A stretch of 64,000 nucleotides of DNA from Streptomyces dengpaensis (GCF_002946835.1 NZ_CP026652.1:5890001-5954000); one strand, 5' to 3'. Counted from the first letter of the stretch, positions 1-8,627 are shown. Notes: a model not told the origin generated them from the letters alone. A program made the numbers and translations.

Positions 1-1079
1 ACCTGGAGGAGGCGTACGAGGCCAAGCACAACCACCTCCCGGAGAACGGCCTCGCCGACCTCAACTGCCCGAACTGCGGCAACAAGGGCACCTTCACCGA
101 GCCCAAGCAGTTCTCGGGCCTCCTGTCCACCCACCTCGGCCCCACGCAGGACAGCGGCTCCGTCGCCTACCTGCGCCCCGAGACCGCCCAGGGCATCTTC
201 ACCAACTTCGCCCAGGTGCAGACCACTTCGCGCCGCAAGCCGCCGTTCGGCATCGCCCAGATGGGCAAGTCCTTCCGCAACGAGATCACGCCCGGCAACT
301 TCATCTTCCGCACCCGCGAGTTCGAGCAGATGGAGATGGAGTTCTTCGTCAAGCCGGGCGAGGACGAGAAGTGGCAGGAGTACTGGATGCAGGAGCGCTG
401 GAACTGGTACACCGGCCTCGGTCTCCGCGAGGAGAACATGCGCTGGTACGAGCACCCGGCCGAGAAGCTCTCCCACTACTCCAAGCGCACCGCCGATATC
501 GAGTACCGCTTCCGGTTCGGCGGCAACGAGTGGGGTGAGCTGGAGGGCGTCGCCAACCGCACCGACTACGACCTCTCCGCCCACGCCAAGGCCTCCGGCC
601 AGGACCTCTCCTACTTCGACCAGGAGGCCGGCGAGCGCTGGACGCCGTACGTCATCGAGCCCGCGGCCGGTGTCGGCCGCGCGATGCTGGCGTTCCTCCT
701 CGACGCCTACGTCGAGGACGAGGCCCCGAACGCCAAGGGCAAGATGGAGAAGCGCACGGTGCTGCGCCTCGACCCGCGCCTGGCGCCGGTCAAGGTCGCG
801 GTGCTGCCTCTTTCCCGCAACCCGGAGCTGTCGCCCAAGGCCAAGGGCCTGGCCACCGCCCTGCGCCAGCACTGGAACATCGAGTTCGACGACGCCGGCG
901 CCATCGGCCGTCGCTACCGCCGCCAGGACGAGATCGGCACCCCGTTCTGCGTCACGGTCGACTTCGACACGCTCGACGACAACGCGGTGACGGTGCGTGA
1001 GCGCGACACGATGAAGCAGGAGCGCGTGTCGCTCGACCAGATCGAGGGCTACCTCGCCTCGCGTCTGCTCGGCTGCTGA
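1..1079 (+). CDS. glyS: Glycyl-tRNA synthetase, 3' part (5' end outside window)
   Basis: Class II aminoacyl-tRNA synthetase that charges tRNA-Gly. The open frame runs in from the left edge (codons in phase from base 3) and stops at 1077-1079, giving the last ~358 residues. Visible are a CPNCG zinc-type pair near the beginning, the class II motif 2 block ([20 protein letters not shown]) and a C-terminal anticodon-binding domain with the [20 protein letters not shown] pattern typical of the single-subunit (alpha2) enzyme. A strong terminator follows 48 bp after the stop. Only the N-terminal part is missing; identity is certain from the motifs. Confidence 0.97.
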   Translation, partial: LEEAYEAKHNHLPENGLADLNCPNCGNKGTFTEPKQFSGLLSTHLGPTQDSGSVAYLRPETAQGIFTNFAQVQTTSRRKPPFGIAQMGKSFRNEITPGNFIFRTREFEQMEMEFFVKPGEDEKWQEYWMQERWNWYTGLGLREENMRWYEHPAEKLSHYSKRTADIEYRFRFGGNEWGELEGVANRTDYDLSAHAKASGQDLSYFDQEAGERWTPYVIEPAAGVGRAMLAFLLDAYVEDEAPNAKGKMEKRTVLRLDPRLAPVKVAVLPLSRNPELSPKAKGLATALRQHWNIEFDDAGAIGRRYRRQDEIGTPFCVTVDFDTLDDNAVTVRERDTMKQERVSLDQIEGYLASRLLGC

Positions 1080-1127
1080 GTCGCCGCTCGTAGCTCCTCG
1101 TAGTTCTGGGAGCTTGTCGTAGGGATT

Positions 1128-1176
1128 GCCCCGGTTCCGTTACGGACGTAACAGACGTAACGGAACCGGGGCTTTT
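1128..1176 (+). terminator. Rho-independent terminator of glyS
   Basis: Perfect 17-bp stem (arms 1128-1144 and 1156-1172) with an 11-nt loop, followed directly by TTTT. This is a textbook intrinsic terminator 48 bp downstream of the glyS stop codon. Confidence 0.95.
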
Positions 1177-1264
1177 CCCATCCGGTGCCCGTACGGCTTC
1201 GAAGGAGAGGTCATGCGCGGCCCGCAGCAGGCGGGTCGCGGTGACGAACCTCCACGGGGGCACC

Positions 1265-2209
1265 ATGCGCAAGCAAGCAGTCATCGCCGCGGCCGTCATG
1301 GCCATTGCCATCGGATCCGTCGGCTGTGGGGCGATGGGCGACGGGGGAGCGAGGGCCGACGCCTCCGCTGCCGCCGGGAACGCCGTCGAGAACAAGGCCG
1401 GTTTCGCCGCGGGCCTGCCGCGGGCCACCGGCAACCGGCTCACCGCCGTCGGCCTCACCGCCGACCAGCGGCTCGTCAGCTTCCGCACCGACCGGCCCGA
1501 CCGCACCCTCCCGCTCGGCAAGGTGAAGGGCCTCAAGGGCGACACCAAGCTCGTCGGCATCGACTACCGGATGCAGAACAACAAGCTGTACGGCGTCGGC
1601 GACCGCGGCGGCATCTACACCATCCGCGAGATCGGCGCGAAGGCCACGAAGGCCGGCCAGCTGAGCGTGGCCCTGCAGGGCCGCAGCTTCGGCGTCGACT
1701 TCAACCCGGCCGCGAACCGCCTGCGGGTCATCAGCGACACCGGCCAGAACCTCCGCCACAACATCGACGACCCGGCGGGCGCCCCGGCGGCCGGTACGAC
1801 CGCGAGCGACGGCACGCTGACCAACCCGCCGGTCCCGCCCGCCACGGTGGGTGCCACGGCCCAGGGCGTGACCGGGGCGGCGTACACGAACAACGACCTC
1901 TCCGCGACGACCGCGACCACCCTGTTCGACGTGGACACGGTGGGCGACCAGGTCTCCGTCCAGTCCCCGGCGAACGCGGGCAACCTGGCCCCCACCGGCA
2001 AGCTGGGCGTCGACGCGGGCCCGAGCGCGGGCTTCGACATCTACACGTCCACGCAGAGCGGCACGAACGCGGCGTACGGCGTTCTGACCGTCGGCGGCGC
2101 CCAGCGGCTGTACCGCGTGGACCTGCTGAACGGCTCGGTGACGCGGACCGGGACGTTCGACGGCGGCAGGGCGGTGGTGGACCTGGCGGTGCCGCTGCGG
2201 CAGGGGTGA
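1265..2209 (+). CDS. DUF4394 domain lipoprotein
   Basis: Exported protein of 314 residues. The ATG at 1265 is chosen because it opens a clean lipoprotein signal peptide (MRKQAVIAAAVMAIAIGS) with the lipobox cysteine at about residue 20 (SVGC); the GTG at 1241 would only prepend a hydrophilic stretch. The remainder matches the DUF4394 pattern (NRLTAVGLTADQRLVSF, LVGIDYRMQNNKLYGVGD, SFGVDFNPAANRLRVISD), predicted from the family to be a beta-propeller-like fold of unknown function. Transcribed alone, downstream of the glyS terminator. No catalytic residues can be assigned. Confidence 0.85.
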   Translation: MRKQAVIAAAVMAIAIGSVGCGAMGDGGARADASAAAGNAVENKAGFAAGLPRATGNRLTAVGLTADQRLVSFRTDRPDRTLPLGKVKGLKGDTKLVGIDYRMQNNKLYGVGDRGGIYTIREIGAKATKAGQLSVALQGRSFGVDFNPAANRLRVISDTGQNLRHNIDDPAGAPAAGTTASDGTLTNPPVPPATVGATAQGVTGAAYTNNDLSATTATTLFDVDTVGDQVSVQSPANAGNLAPTGKLGVDAGPSAGFDIYTSTQSGTNAAYGVLTVGGAQRLYRVDLLNGSVTRTGTFDGGRAVVDLAVPLRQG

Positions 2210-2216
2210 GGGGGTG

Positions 2217-2295
2217 CTTGTGCGGGCCGTATGACGGGTCTTGTACGGGCCGCATGCCGGACCTTGTACGGGCCATATGACGGGCCTTGTGCGAG
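2217..2295. repeat. 23-bp tandem repeat, 3.4 copies, after the DUF4394 stop
   Basis: Three consecutive 23-bp units (2217-2239, 2240-2262, 2263-2285) plus a partial fourth, each built on CTTGTRCGGGCC followed by an ATG-containing ACGGG segment. Located between the convergent DUF4394 and chitinase genes. No unique spacers, so not a CRISPR array. Confidence 0.85.
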
Positions 2296-2380
2296 TTGCG
2301 GCGGCCCCGGCGGGGGACGGCATGAGCAGGGCGTTCCTGTCGGCCATCCCCTCCTCTGCCGGGGCCGTTCGCGTGGCGGG

Positions 2381-3433
2381 TCAACGGCCTTGCAGGGCCT
2401 TGACGTTGTCGCCGAAGGTCCAGTTCTTCGAGCCGTCCCAGTTGATGGACCAGGTCATCAGGCCCTTGAGGCCGGTGCCGTAGTGCCGCCACACCTGGGA
2501 GACGAGACTCGGTGACATGTAGCCGCCACCGGCGCCCGACTGGGCGGGCAGGCCCGGGACTTGCTTGTCGTACGGCACTTTGATCGTCGTACCCTGCACG
2601 ACCAGGCCCCTGTCGAGGCAGTCGGTCTGGGCGACGAAGCCTTCGACGGTACCGGCGGAGTAGGAGTCGCCGGAGCAGCCGTACATGCTGCCGTTGTAGT
2701 ACTGCATGTTCAGCCACCACAGGCGGCCGTTGTCCGCGTACTTCTTGATGATCGGCAGGTACGCCCCCCAGATCGAGCCGTACACCACGCTGCCGCCGGT
2801 GACGTACGCCGTCTCTGGGGCCATGGTGAGGCCGAAGTTGGACGGCATCTGCGCGAGGATCCCATCGATGATGCGGATCAAGTTAGCCTGAGACGGGGCG
2901 AGTTGACTGATGTTGCCGCTGCCGACCAGGCCCGTCTCGATGTCTATGTCGATGCCGTCGAAGTTGTACTTCTTCAGGATCGGGATGATGGTCGCGACGA
3001 AGCGGTCGGCGACGGCCGTCGAGTTGAGGTCGATGCCTGCCGTTGCGCCGCCGATGGACAACAGGATCGTCTGGCCGGCCGCCTTGGCCGCGCACATCTC
3101 CGCGGGCGTCGCCACCTTCACACCCGCGTCCATGCCGTCCTCCCACAGCGCGGTGCCGTCGGAGCGGATGACGGGGAAGGCCGCGTTGATCACGTTGTAG
3201 CCGTGCGCGGCGATGCGGGAGTCGGTGATCGGGGTCCAGCCGAAGGGCGGGTGGACCCCGTTTGCGGAGCCGTCCCAGTTCTCCCAGTAGCCCTGGAGGA
3301 CCTTGCCGGCGGGCTTCGACTTCACGGCGCAGGTGTCGGCCGCGGATGCGGTGGGGGCGGTGCCGATCGACAGTGGAACGAGGACGGCCGCCGTTAACGC
3401 GACGGCGAGTAAGCGCAGCTTCCGATGGATCAT
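2381..3433 (-). CDS. Secreted GH18 chitinase
   Basis: Endo-acting chitin hydrolase of family GH18, secreted: 350 residues with a Sec signal peptide (residues 1-32, cleavage after TASA). The GH18 active-site signature DxxDxDxE is intact (D159, D162, D164, catalytic acid E166, in FDGIDIDIE), preceded by the SxGG strand (LLSIGGA, 124-130). No carbohydrate-binding module is fused. A GGGAGG ribosome site lies 7 nt before the ATG. Codons 8 and 13 in the signal peptide are TTA (3410-3412 and 3395-3397), which predicts dependence on the bldA leucyl tRNA. Two DasR-type boxes lie upstream, as in known Streptomyces chitinase promoters. Confidence 0.96.
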   Translation of the reverse strand: MIHRKLRLLAVALTAAVLVPLSIGTAPTASAADTCAVKSKPAGKVLQGYWENWDGSANGVHPPFGWTPITDSRIAAHGYNVINAAFPVIRSDGTALWEDGMDAGVKVATPAEMCAAKAAGQTILLSIGGATAGIDLNSTAVADRFVATIIPILKKYNFDGIDIDIETGLVGSGNISQLAPSQANLIRIIDGILAQMPSNFGLTMAPETAYVTGGSVVYGSIWGAYLPIIKKYADNGRLWWLNMQYYNGSMYGCSGDSYSAGTVEGFVAQTDCLDRGLVVQGTTIKVPYDKQVPGLPAQSGAGGGYMSPSLVSQVWRHYGTGLKGLMTWSINWDGSKNWTFGDNVKALQGR

Positions 3434-3450
3434 GCGGGGCCTCCCGGTGG

Positions 3451-3490
3451 GGTCGGGGTGGTGTGGGGTGGTGTGGGGTGGTGTGGGGCT
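3451..3490. repeat. G-rich 10-bp tandem repeat in the chitinase leader
   Basis: Three 10-bp units of GTGTGGGGTG type at 3461-3490, preceded by a degenerate unit at 3451-3460. On the chitinase transcript this is a C/A-rich leader just before the ribosome site; on the other strand it is a run of G4 tracts at 10-bp spacing. Confidence 0.8.
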
Positions 3491-3518
3491 GGGCTGTCGT
3501 AGGCATGACAGTGCTCGC

Positions 3519-3550
3519 GGTCCAGACCTGTCGTCAATAGGTCTGGACCA
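3519..3550 (-). promoter_or_regulatory. Chitinase promoter with two DasR-type boxes
   Basis: Read in the chitinase direction: TGGTCCAGACCT (3550-3539), then TTGACG (3537-3532, a good -35 element), then AGGTCTGGACC (3529-3519). The first box is identical to the 12-bp repeat I recall from Streptomyces chitinase promoters and close to the palindromic DasR responsive element TGGTCTAGACCA. The two boxes flank the -35 hexamer, so a bound repressor would cover the polymerase site. The -10 element is not clear. Confidence 0.82.
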
Positions 3551-3585
3551 GATGTGGGGGCGGTGGCGGGTGACGCTCGCGGATG

Positions 3586-3711
3586 GCAGCCAACGGCTGA
3601 CAGCTGACGCAGCGCGGCTGACGGCTGACGGCTGACGGATAACAGATGACAGCTGACAGATATCGGATGACAGATGACAGCTGACAGATATTGAAATCTG
3701 TCAGCTGTCAT
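3586..3711. repeat. GCTGAC/ACAGAT repeat cluster ending in a 16-bp perfect hairpin
   Basis: Tandem GCTGAC(A/G) hexamers run from about 3595. A 22-bp direct repeat occurs at 3642-3663 and 3670-3691. The second copy forms one arm of a perfect 16-bp inverted repeat (3674-3689 with 3696-3711, loop ATTGAA). The hairpin ends 45 bp before the aldo/keto reductase start. It could be an operator for the TetR regulator two genes on, or an mRNA structure. Confidence 0.8.
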
Positions 3712-3756
3712 GTCATGGTGGATGCGCAACCCCCACACGGACACCAAGGAGTCCTC

Positions 3757-4761
3757 ATGCAAACCCGTCCCCTCGGATCCACCGGCCCCCAGGTCTCCGC
3801 CCTCGGTCTCGGCTGCATGGGCATGTCGGCGCTGTACGGCGATGCCGACCGGGCGGAATCCATCGCGACGATCCACGCCGCCCTCGAGGCGGGCGTGACC
3901 CTGCTCGACACCGGTGACTTCTACGGCATGGGCCACAACGAGATGCTGATCGGCGAGGCGCTGCGCGGTGTTCCCGCGGCGCTGCGCGAGCAGGCTCTGA
4001 CCAGCGTCAAGTTCGGCGCACTGCGTGACCCGAACGGTGGCTGGTCGGGGTACGACGGCCGCCCGGCGGCCGTGAAGAACTTCGCCGCCTACTCTCTGCA
4101 GCGCCTCGGTGTGGACCACATCGACGTGTACCGGATCGCGCGAGTCGACCCCGATGTGCCGATCGAGGAGACGGTCGGGGCGATCGGGGAGCTGGTCGAG
4201 GCCGGGCACGTGCGGAACATCGGGCTGTCGGAGGTCGGTGCGGACACCATCCGCCGGGCCGCCGCCACCGCGCCCATCTCGGACCTGCAGATCGAGTACT
4301 CGCTCATTTCCCGTGGCATCGAGGAGGAGATCCTGCCGACGGCCCGGGAGCTGGGCATCGGCGTCACGGCGTACGGTGTGCTGTCCCGCGGGCTGATCTC
4401 CGGCCACTTCACGGCCGACCGGAAGCTCGCCGCGAACGACTTCCGCGCCATGAGCCCCCGCTTCCAGGGAGAGAACCTCCAGCACAACCTCGCTCTCGTC
4501 GAGGCGCTGCGGAAGATCGCCGAGCAGAAGGGTGCCAGCGTGGCGCAGATCGCGATCGCGTGGGTGCTGTCGCGCGGCGAGGACATCGTGCCGCTCGTCG
4601 GTGCGCGCCGCCGTGACCGTCTGACGGAGGCGCTGGGCGCGCTGGACGTGACGCTCGACGCGGGCGATCTGGCCGCGATCGAGGCAGCGGTGCCGGCGGG
4701 CGCCGCCGCTGGCGACCGCTACCCGTCGGCGCAGATGGCACACCTCGACAGCGAGCGCTGA
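3757..4761 (+). CDS. Aldo/keto reductase family protein lacking the catalytic histidine
   Basis: NADPH-dependent aldo/keto reductase fold, 334 residues, cytoplasmic. Start at the ATG of MQTRPLGSTG, which has AAGGAG at good spacing; a longer in-frame ATG at 3691 would place the start inside the repeat hairpin. Tetrad residues D51, Y56 and K85 are present (LLDTGDFYG, SVKFG), but the position normally occupied by the catalytic His (LHRVDP in related enzymes) is A128 in YRIARVDP. The cofactor-binding end (VPLVGARRRDRLTEAL) is conserved. The gene is followed 26 bp later by a TetR regulator in the same direction, so it is probably its target. Substrate unknown. Confidence 0.88.
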   Translation: MQTRPLGSTGPQVSALGLGCMGMSALYGDADRAESIATIHAALEAGVTLLDTGDFYGMGHNEMLIGEALRGVPAALREQALTSVKFGALRDPNGGWSGYDGRPAAVKNFAAYSLQRLGVDHIDVYRIARVDPDVPIEETVGAIGELVEAGHVRNIGLSEVGADTIRRAAATAPISDLQIEYSLISRGIEEEILPTARELGIGVTAYGVLSRGLISGHFTADRKLAANDFRAMSPRFQGENLQHNLALVEALRKIAEQKGASVAQIAIAWVLSRGEDIVPLVGARRRDRLTEALGALDVTLDAGDLAAIEAAVPAGAAAGDRYPSAQMAHLDSER

Positions 4762-4763
4762 CA

Positions 4764-4777
4764 GTACCGGCAGGTAC
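4764..4777. promoter_or_regulatory. Palindrome GTACC-N4-GGTAC before the TetR gene
   Basis: A 14-bp perfect inverted repeat (4764-4768 and 4773-4777) begins just after the aldo/keto reductase stop and ends 10 bp before the tetR-type start codon. Its position suits an autoregulatory operator; binding is inferred only. Confidence 0.45.
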
Positions 4778-4787
4778 GGTTTTCGCC

Positions 4788-5384
4788 ATGGCATCGACCA
4801 CCGAAGCACTGAACGCCGAGCGCATCCTCGAAGCGACCGAGGAGGTGCTGCGCCGCCACGGGCCCGCCAAGGCCACCGTGGTGGACGTGGCCCGTGCGCT
4901 CGGCGTCAGCCACGGCAGCGTCTACCGCCACTTCCGTACGAAGGTGGCGTTGCGGGAGGCGGTCACGAAGCGCTGGCTGGACCGCACGACGCAGACGCTG
5001 GAGCAGATCGCCGGGACCCGCGACGAGACGCCTCCTGTGGCCCTGCGGCACTGGCTGGGCGCGCTGTTCACCGCCAAGCGGCGCAAGGCGGGGGACGACC
5101 CGGAGCTGTTCGCCACCTACACGGTGCTGCTCGGCGAGGCCAGCTCCGTGGTCCAGGAGCACATCGACGAGCTCGTCGGACAGCTCAACCAGATCGTGTT
5201 CCGCGGCGTGCAGGAAGGCGACTTCACGGCCGTGGACGGCGACTCCGCCGCGACGGCCCGCGCGATCTTCGATGCCACGAACCGCTTCCACGACCCGTGC
5301 TATGCCCACGAGTGGGAGCAGCCGGGCATCGAGGCCGAGTTCTCGACCGTCGTGAGCTTGGTCCTGCGCGGCCTGCGCCGCTGA
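4788..5384 (+). CDS. TetR family transcriptional regulator
   Basis: 198-residue repressor-type protein. The N-terminal TetR helix-turn-helix is clear (residues ~10-55: RILEATEEVLRRHG, VVDVARALGVSHGSVYRHF), followed by a divergent alpha-helical ligand-binding domain. It follows the aldo/keto reductase by 26 bp and is probably co-transcribed with it, so likely controls that gene and itself through the repeat cluster at 3586-3711 or the GTACC palindrome. Ligand unknown. Confidence 0.93.
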   Translation: MASTTEALNAERILEATEEVLRRHGPAKATVVDVARALGVSHGSVYRHFRTKVALREAVTKRWLDRTTQTLEQIAGTRDETPPVALRHWLGALFTAKRRKAGDDPELFATYTVLLGEASSVVQEHIDELVGQLNQIVFRGVQEGDFTAVDGDSAATARAIFDATNRFHDPCYAHEWEQPGIEAEFSTVVSLVLRGLRR

Positions 5385-5397
5385 CCGGCGCCCGGGT

Positions 5398-5420
5398 CCC
5401 GGCGGTAACCGTCCGCCGGG
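5398..5420. terminator. Bidirectional hairpin between the tetR-type gene and the zinc-ribbon gene
   Basis: Perfect 8-bp stem CCCGGCGG/CCGCCGGG with a 7-nt loop (5406-5412), placed between two convergent genes. No T-run. Confidence 0.6.
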
Positions 5421-5428
5421 TTCCGGGC

Positions 5429-5635
5429 CTACGCCTCGGTGGGATCCACCGTCGCCTGATGCGCCTCCGCCAGGTGTTCCTCGGCCTTCAGCCAGGGCAG
5501 GAACTGCGCGCCTTTGCGCCAGCCGCACGTATCGCATCTGATCGTGCGCTGCACCCCGGCACGTTGGACGCGTACGACGTGTTCGCGGCCGTGCTGGTCC
5601 CAGCGGCTTACCTTGCTCGTGTTGATCTGCAGCAT
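5429..5635 (-). CDS. Small CxxC-HxxxxH zinc-ribbon-like protein
   Basis: 68-residue basic protein. It carries CDTC (residues 34-37) and, about 18 residues later, HLAEAH, giving a C2H2 spacing suited to one zinc ion. AGGAGG lies 9 nt before the chosen ATG; an out-of-frame ATG five bases upstream is closer to the ribosome site but opens no long frame. I recall no named family; a DNA- or RNA-binding role is possible but unproven. It is monocistronic and convergent with the TetR gene. Confidence 0.75.
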   Translation of the reverse strand: MLQINTSKVSRWDQHGREHVVRVQRAGVQRTIRCDTCGWRKGAQFLPWLKAEEHLAEAHQATVDPTEA

Positions 5636-5866
5636 GACATGACACCTCCTGGTGATACCGCTCCCTACCGCCTCAGCTTGCGCAGCAAGGAGTGTGCAGC
5701 ATGGCGAAGATCAACGGGGGTTCTTGGGCGGCGAGTTGAACGACCGGTCGGCTGCTGTTCACGATCCGTCGCAGTGGCAGTCTCCACAGCTGCAGGCGCC
5801 AGACCCCGCTCACCTGTGTTGACAGGGCGCCGTCGCCTCTCGCCGACCGGATCCGCCGGACGGGCC

Positions 5867-7312
5867 CTAAGCCCGTACGCCCGCCCCGTCCCGTAGCTCC
5901 ACAGCCTCCAGCCGCTCCGCCGTGCGCTCTGCCGTCCTCCGTGCCCAGCGTCCGCTGGTCAGCGCGCCCACGAGCAGGACCGCGAGGCCGCAGCCGGCGA
6001 TGATCCACCAGCCGGGGCGAGCGGCCGGCACGAAGGTGTCGTTGTACGCCGACGCCCGCACCCCGGACGCCAGCACCGCGCCGACCACGGCGACGCCGAG
6101 CGTGGCGCCGATCTGGCGGCTCGTCGAGGCGACCGCGGCGGCGACGCCCGCCTGGGTGCGGGGCATGCCGGAGACGGCGGTGTTGGTGATGGGGGCATTC
6201 ACGAAGCCGAAGCCGAGGCCGAAGAGGACGTAGCCGAGGACGAGTGTGACGTTGGACGACTCGGCATCGAAGGCTGCGAACAGGATGCCGCTCGCGGTCG
6301 TCGCGACCCCCGCGATCAGCAGCGACAGGCGTGGGCCGCGGCTGCCGACCAGCCGTCCCGACAGCGGTGCGCACACGAAGCACATGGCCGCCATCGGCAG
6401 CATCCACAGGCCCGCGTCGAGCGCGTTCAGGCCGCGTACGGTCTGGAGGTAGAGCGTCGACAGGAAGAGGAAGCCACTGAGCGCGGCGAACGCGCTGATG
6501 GCGATGACCGTGGCCCCGCTGAACGGCGCCGAGCGGAAGAAGCGCAGGTCGATGAGCGGTTCGGCGCGCCGGGGCTCGTACCACAGGAGCCCGAGCAGCG
6601 CGGCGACGGCGATCGCGCCGAAGACGGCCGTCTTGAGTGCGCTGGAGTGGGGCGCCTCGATGATCGCGTACGTCAGTGAGCCGAGCAGGGCGATGACGAG
6701 GAGCTGGCCGACAGGGTCGGGGCGGCGGGCCTTGGGGGCGCGGGACTCGGGGACGTAGCGCAGGGTGAGCAGGAGCGCGGCCAGGCCCACGGGGAGGTTG
6801 ATCCAGAAGATCGACCGCCAGCCGACCGAGTCCACGAGCAGGCCGCCGACCAGGGGGCCGGCGGCCATCGAGATGCCGATGACAGCGCCCCACGCACCGA
6901 TGGCGCGGGCGCGTTCGCGCGGGTTCGTAAAGGTGTTGGTGATGATCGACATCGCCACCGGGTTCAGCATCGAACCGCCGACCGCCTGCACCATGCGGAA
7001 GGCGACGAGCGAGTCCAGGTTCGGGGCGAGGGAGCACAGCGCCGAGCCGAGCGTGAAGACGACCAGACCCGCCATGAAGACCTTGCGCCGCCCGATGCGG
7101 TCGGCGGTCGAACCCGCGAGCATCAGCAGCGAGGCCAGCACCAGCGTGTACGCGTCCATCGTCCACTGCAGGCCCGCGACGCTCGCGTGCAGTTCCCTCT
7201 GCATCGAGGGGAGGGCGACGTTCAGAACCGTGTTGTCGAGGCTCACGATCAGCAGGCTCATGCAGCAGATCGCGAGCACCAGCATGCGTTGGCGATGGCT
7301 GATCCCCGACAT
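5867..7312 (-). CDS. MFS exporter, DHA2 (EmrB/QacA) type
   Basis: 481-residue drug:proton antiporter-like membrane protein, with about 14 hydrophobic segments as expected for the DHA2 group. Visible signatures: motif D1-like LDNTVLNVALP (residues ~25-36), motif A G-x-x-x-D-R-x-G-R-R (STADRIGRRKVF) and motif C-type glycine-rich segment (GAVIGISMAAGPLVGGLL). Divergent from dusB across 118 bp. No adjacent regulator, so substrate cannot be inferred; likely toxic-compound export. Confidence 0.93.
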   Translation of the reverse strand: MSGISHRQRMLVLAICCMSLLIVSLDNTVLNVALPSMQRELHASVAGLQWTMDAYTLVLASLLMLAGSTADRIGRRKVFMAGLVVFTLGSALCSLAPNLDSLVAFRMVQAVGGSMLNPVAMSIITNTFTNPRERARAIGAWGAVIGISMAAGPLVGGLLVDSVGWRSIFWINLPVGLAALLLTLRYVPESRAPKARRPDPVGQLLVIALLGSLTYAIIEAPHSSALKTAVFGAIAVAALLGLLWYEPRRAEPLIDLRFFRSAPFSGATVIAISAFAALSGFLFLSTLYLQTVRGLNALDAGLWMLPMAAMCFVCAPLSGRLVGSRGPRLSLLIAGVATTASGILFAAFDAESSNVTLVLGYVLFGLGFGFVNAPITNTAVSGMPRTQAGVAAAVASTSRQIGATLGVAVVGAVLASGVRASAYNDTFVPAARPGWWIIAGCGLAVLLVGALTSGRWARRTAERTAERLEAVELRDGAGVRA

Positions 7313-7430
7313 GCCACCAGAGTACGCCGTCTTCGATAGTGCGTCTAACTAATGACTGCCGCTGTGATCTCTGTCATGCACGGGCGGACCGTCGTACCGT
7401 GCACCGGTCGGCGTACGCGACAATGGGGGA

Positions 7431-8585
7431 ATGTCCACGACCGCCCTCGCCCCCGCGTCCACGCTGTCGATCGGCCCCCACGCCGTGCAGCCGCCCGTCG
7501 TCCTCGCGCCCATGGCCGGGATCACGAACGCGCCGTTCCGCACGCTGTGCCGTGAGTTCAGTGGCGGCAAGGGCCTGTTCGTGAGTGAGATGATCACCAC
7601 GCGGGCGCTGGTCGAGCGCAACGAGAAGACCATGCAGCTGATCCACTTCGACGCGACCGAGACGCCGCGCTCGATCCAGCTGTACGGCGTGGACCCGGCG
7701 ACCGTCGGCAAGGCCGTCCGCATGATCGCGGAGGAGGACCTGGCCGACCACATCGACCTGAACTTCGGCTGCCCGGTCCCGAAGGTGACCCGCAAGGGCG
7801 GCGGCTCCGCCCTCCCGTACAAGCGCAACCTGCTGCGGGCGATCCTCCGCGAGGCCGTCAGCGGCGCCGGGGACCTTCCGGTCACGATGAAGATACGCAA
7901 GGGCATCGACGACGACCACATCACCTACCTCGACGCCGGACGGATCGCGGTCGAGGAGGGCGTCACGGCCATCGCCCTGCACGGCCGCACCGCCGCCGAG
8001 CACTACGGCGGCACGGCGGACTGGGACGCCATCGCGCGCCTCAAGGAACACGTGCCGGAGATCCCCGTCCTCGGCAACGGCGACATCTGGGCGGCGGAGG
8101 ACGCGCTGCGGATGGTGCGCGAGACCGGGTGCGACGGGGTCGTGGTCGGGCGCGGTTGCCTGGGGCGTCCCTGGCTGTTCGGCGACCTGGTGGCGGCCTT
8201 CGAGGGCCGCACGGACGCCTACGCCCTCCCGGCGCTGCGCGAGGTCGCGGCCGTCATGGTCCGCCACGCCACCCTGCTCGGCGAGTGGATCGGCGACGAG
8301 GCGCGCGGCGTCATCGACTTCCGCAAGCACGTGGCCTGGTACCTGAAGGGCTTCGCGGTCGGCTCCGAGATGCGCAAGCGCCTCGCGATCACCTCGTCGC
8401 TGGCCGAACTCTCCGAGGGGCTCCACGAGCTGGACCTCGACCAGCCCTGGCCGCTCGGCGCCGATGGACCCCGCGGTCGTACGTCCGGCAACAACAGGGT
8501 CGTCCTGCCGGACGGCTGGCTGAAGGACCCGTACGACTGCGCGGGCGTGGGCGAGGACGCGGAACTGGACACGTCCGGGGGGTAG
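7431..8585 (+). CDS. dusB: tRNA-dihydrouridine synthase
   Basis: FMN-dependent enzyme that reduces uridines in tRNA. 384 residues, TIM-barrel. Diagnostic segments are present: LAPMAGITNAPFR near the N-terminus, the NFGCPVPKVTRKGGG motif with the catalytic cysteine (~residue 113), MKIRKGID, ALHGRTAAEHY, and GNGDIW for FMN phosphate binding. The C-terminal helical domain follows (FRKHVAWYLKG). ATG with a GGGGGA ribosome site. The C-terminal ~40 residues are longer than in E. coli DusB, as is usual for actinobacteria. Confidence 0.96.
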   Translation: MSTTALAPASTLSIGPHAVQPPVVLAPMAGITNAPFRTLCREFSGGKGLFVSEMITTRALVERNEKTMQLIHFDATETPRSIQLYGVDPATVGKAVRMIAEEDLADHIDLNFGCPVPKVTRKGGGSALPYKRNLLRAILREAVSGAGDLPVTMKIRKGIDDDHITYLDAGRIAVEEGVTAIALHGRTAAEHYGGTADWDAIARLKEHVPEIPVLGNGDIWAAEDALRMVRETGCDGVVVGRGCLGRPWLFGDLVAAFEGRTDAYALPALREVAAVMVRHATLLGEWIGDEARGVIDFRKHVAWYLKGFAVGSEMRKRLAITSSLAELSEGLHELDLDQPWPLGADGPRGRTSGNNRVVLPDGWLKDPYDCAGVGEDAELDTSGG

Positions 8586-8627
8586 CCCGTCTCGACACGG
8601 GGACGTCGGCCCCGGACACTGAGCGGT

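Noticed and set aside
2217..2295. CRISPR array
   Set aside because: Units abut without unique spacers; the same holds for repeats at 29622, 33242 and 11715. No cas genes in the window.
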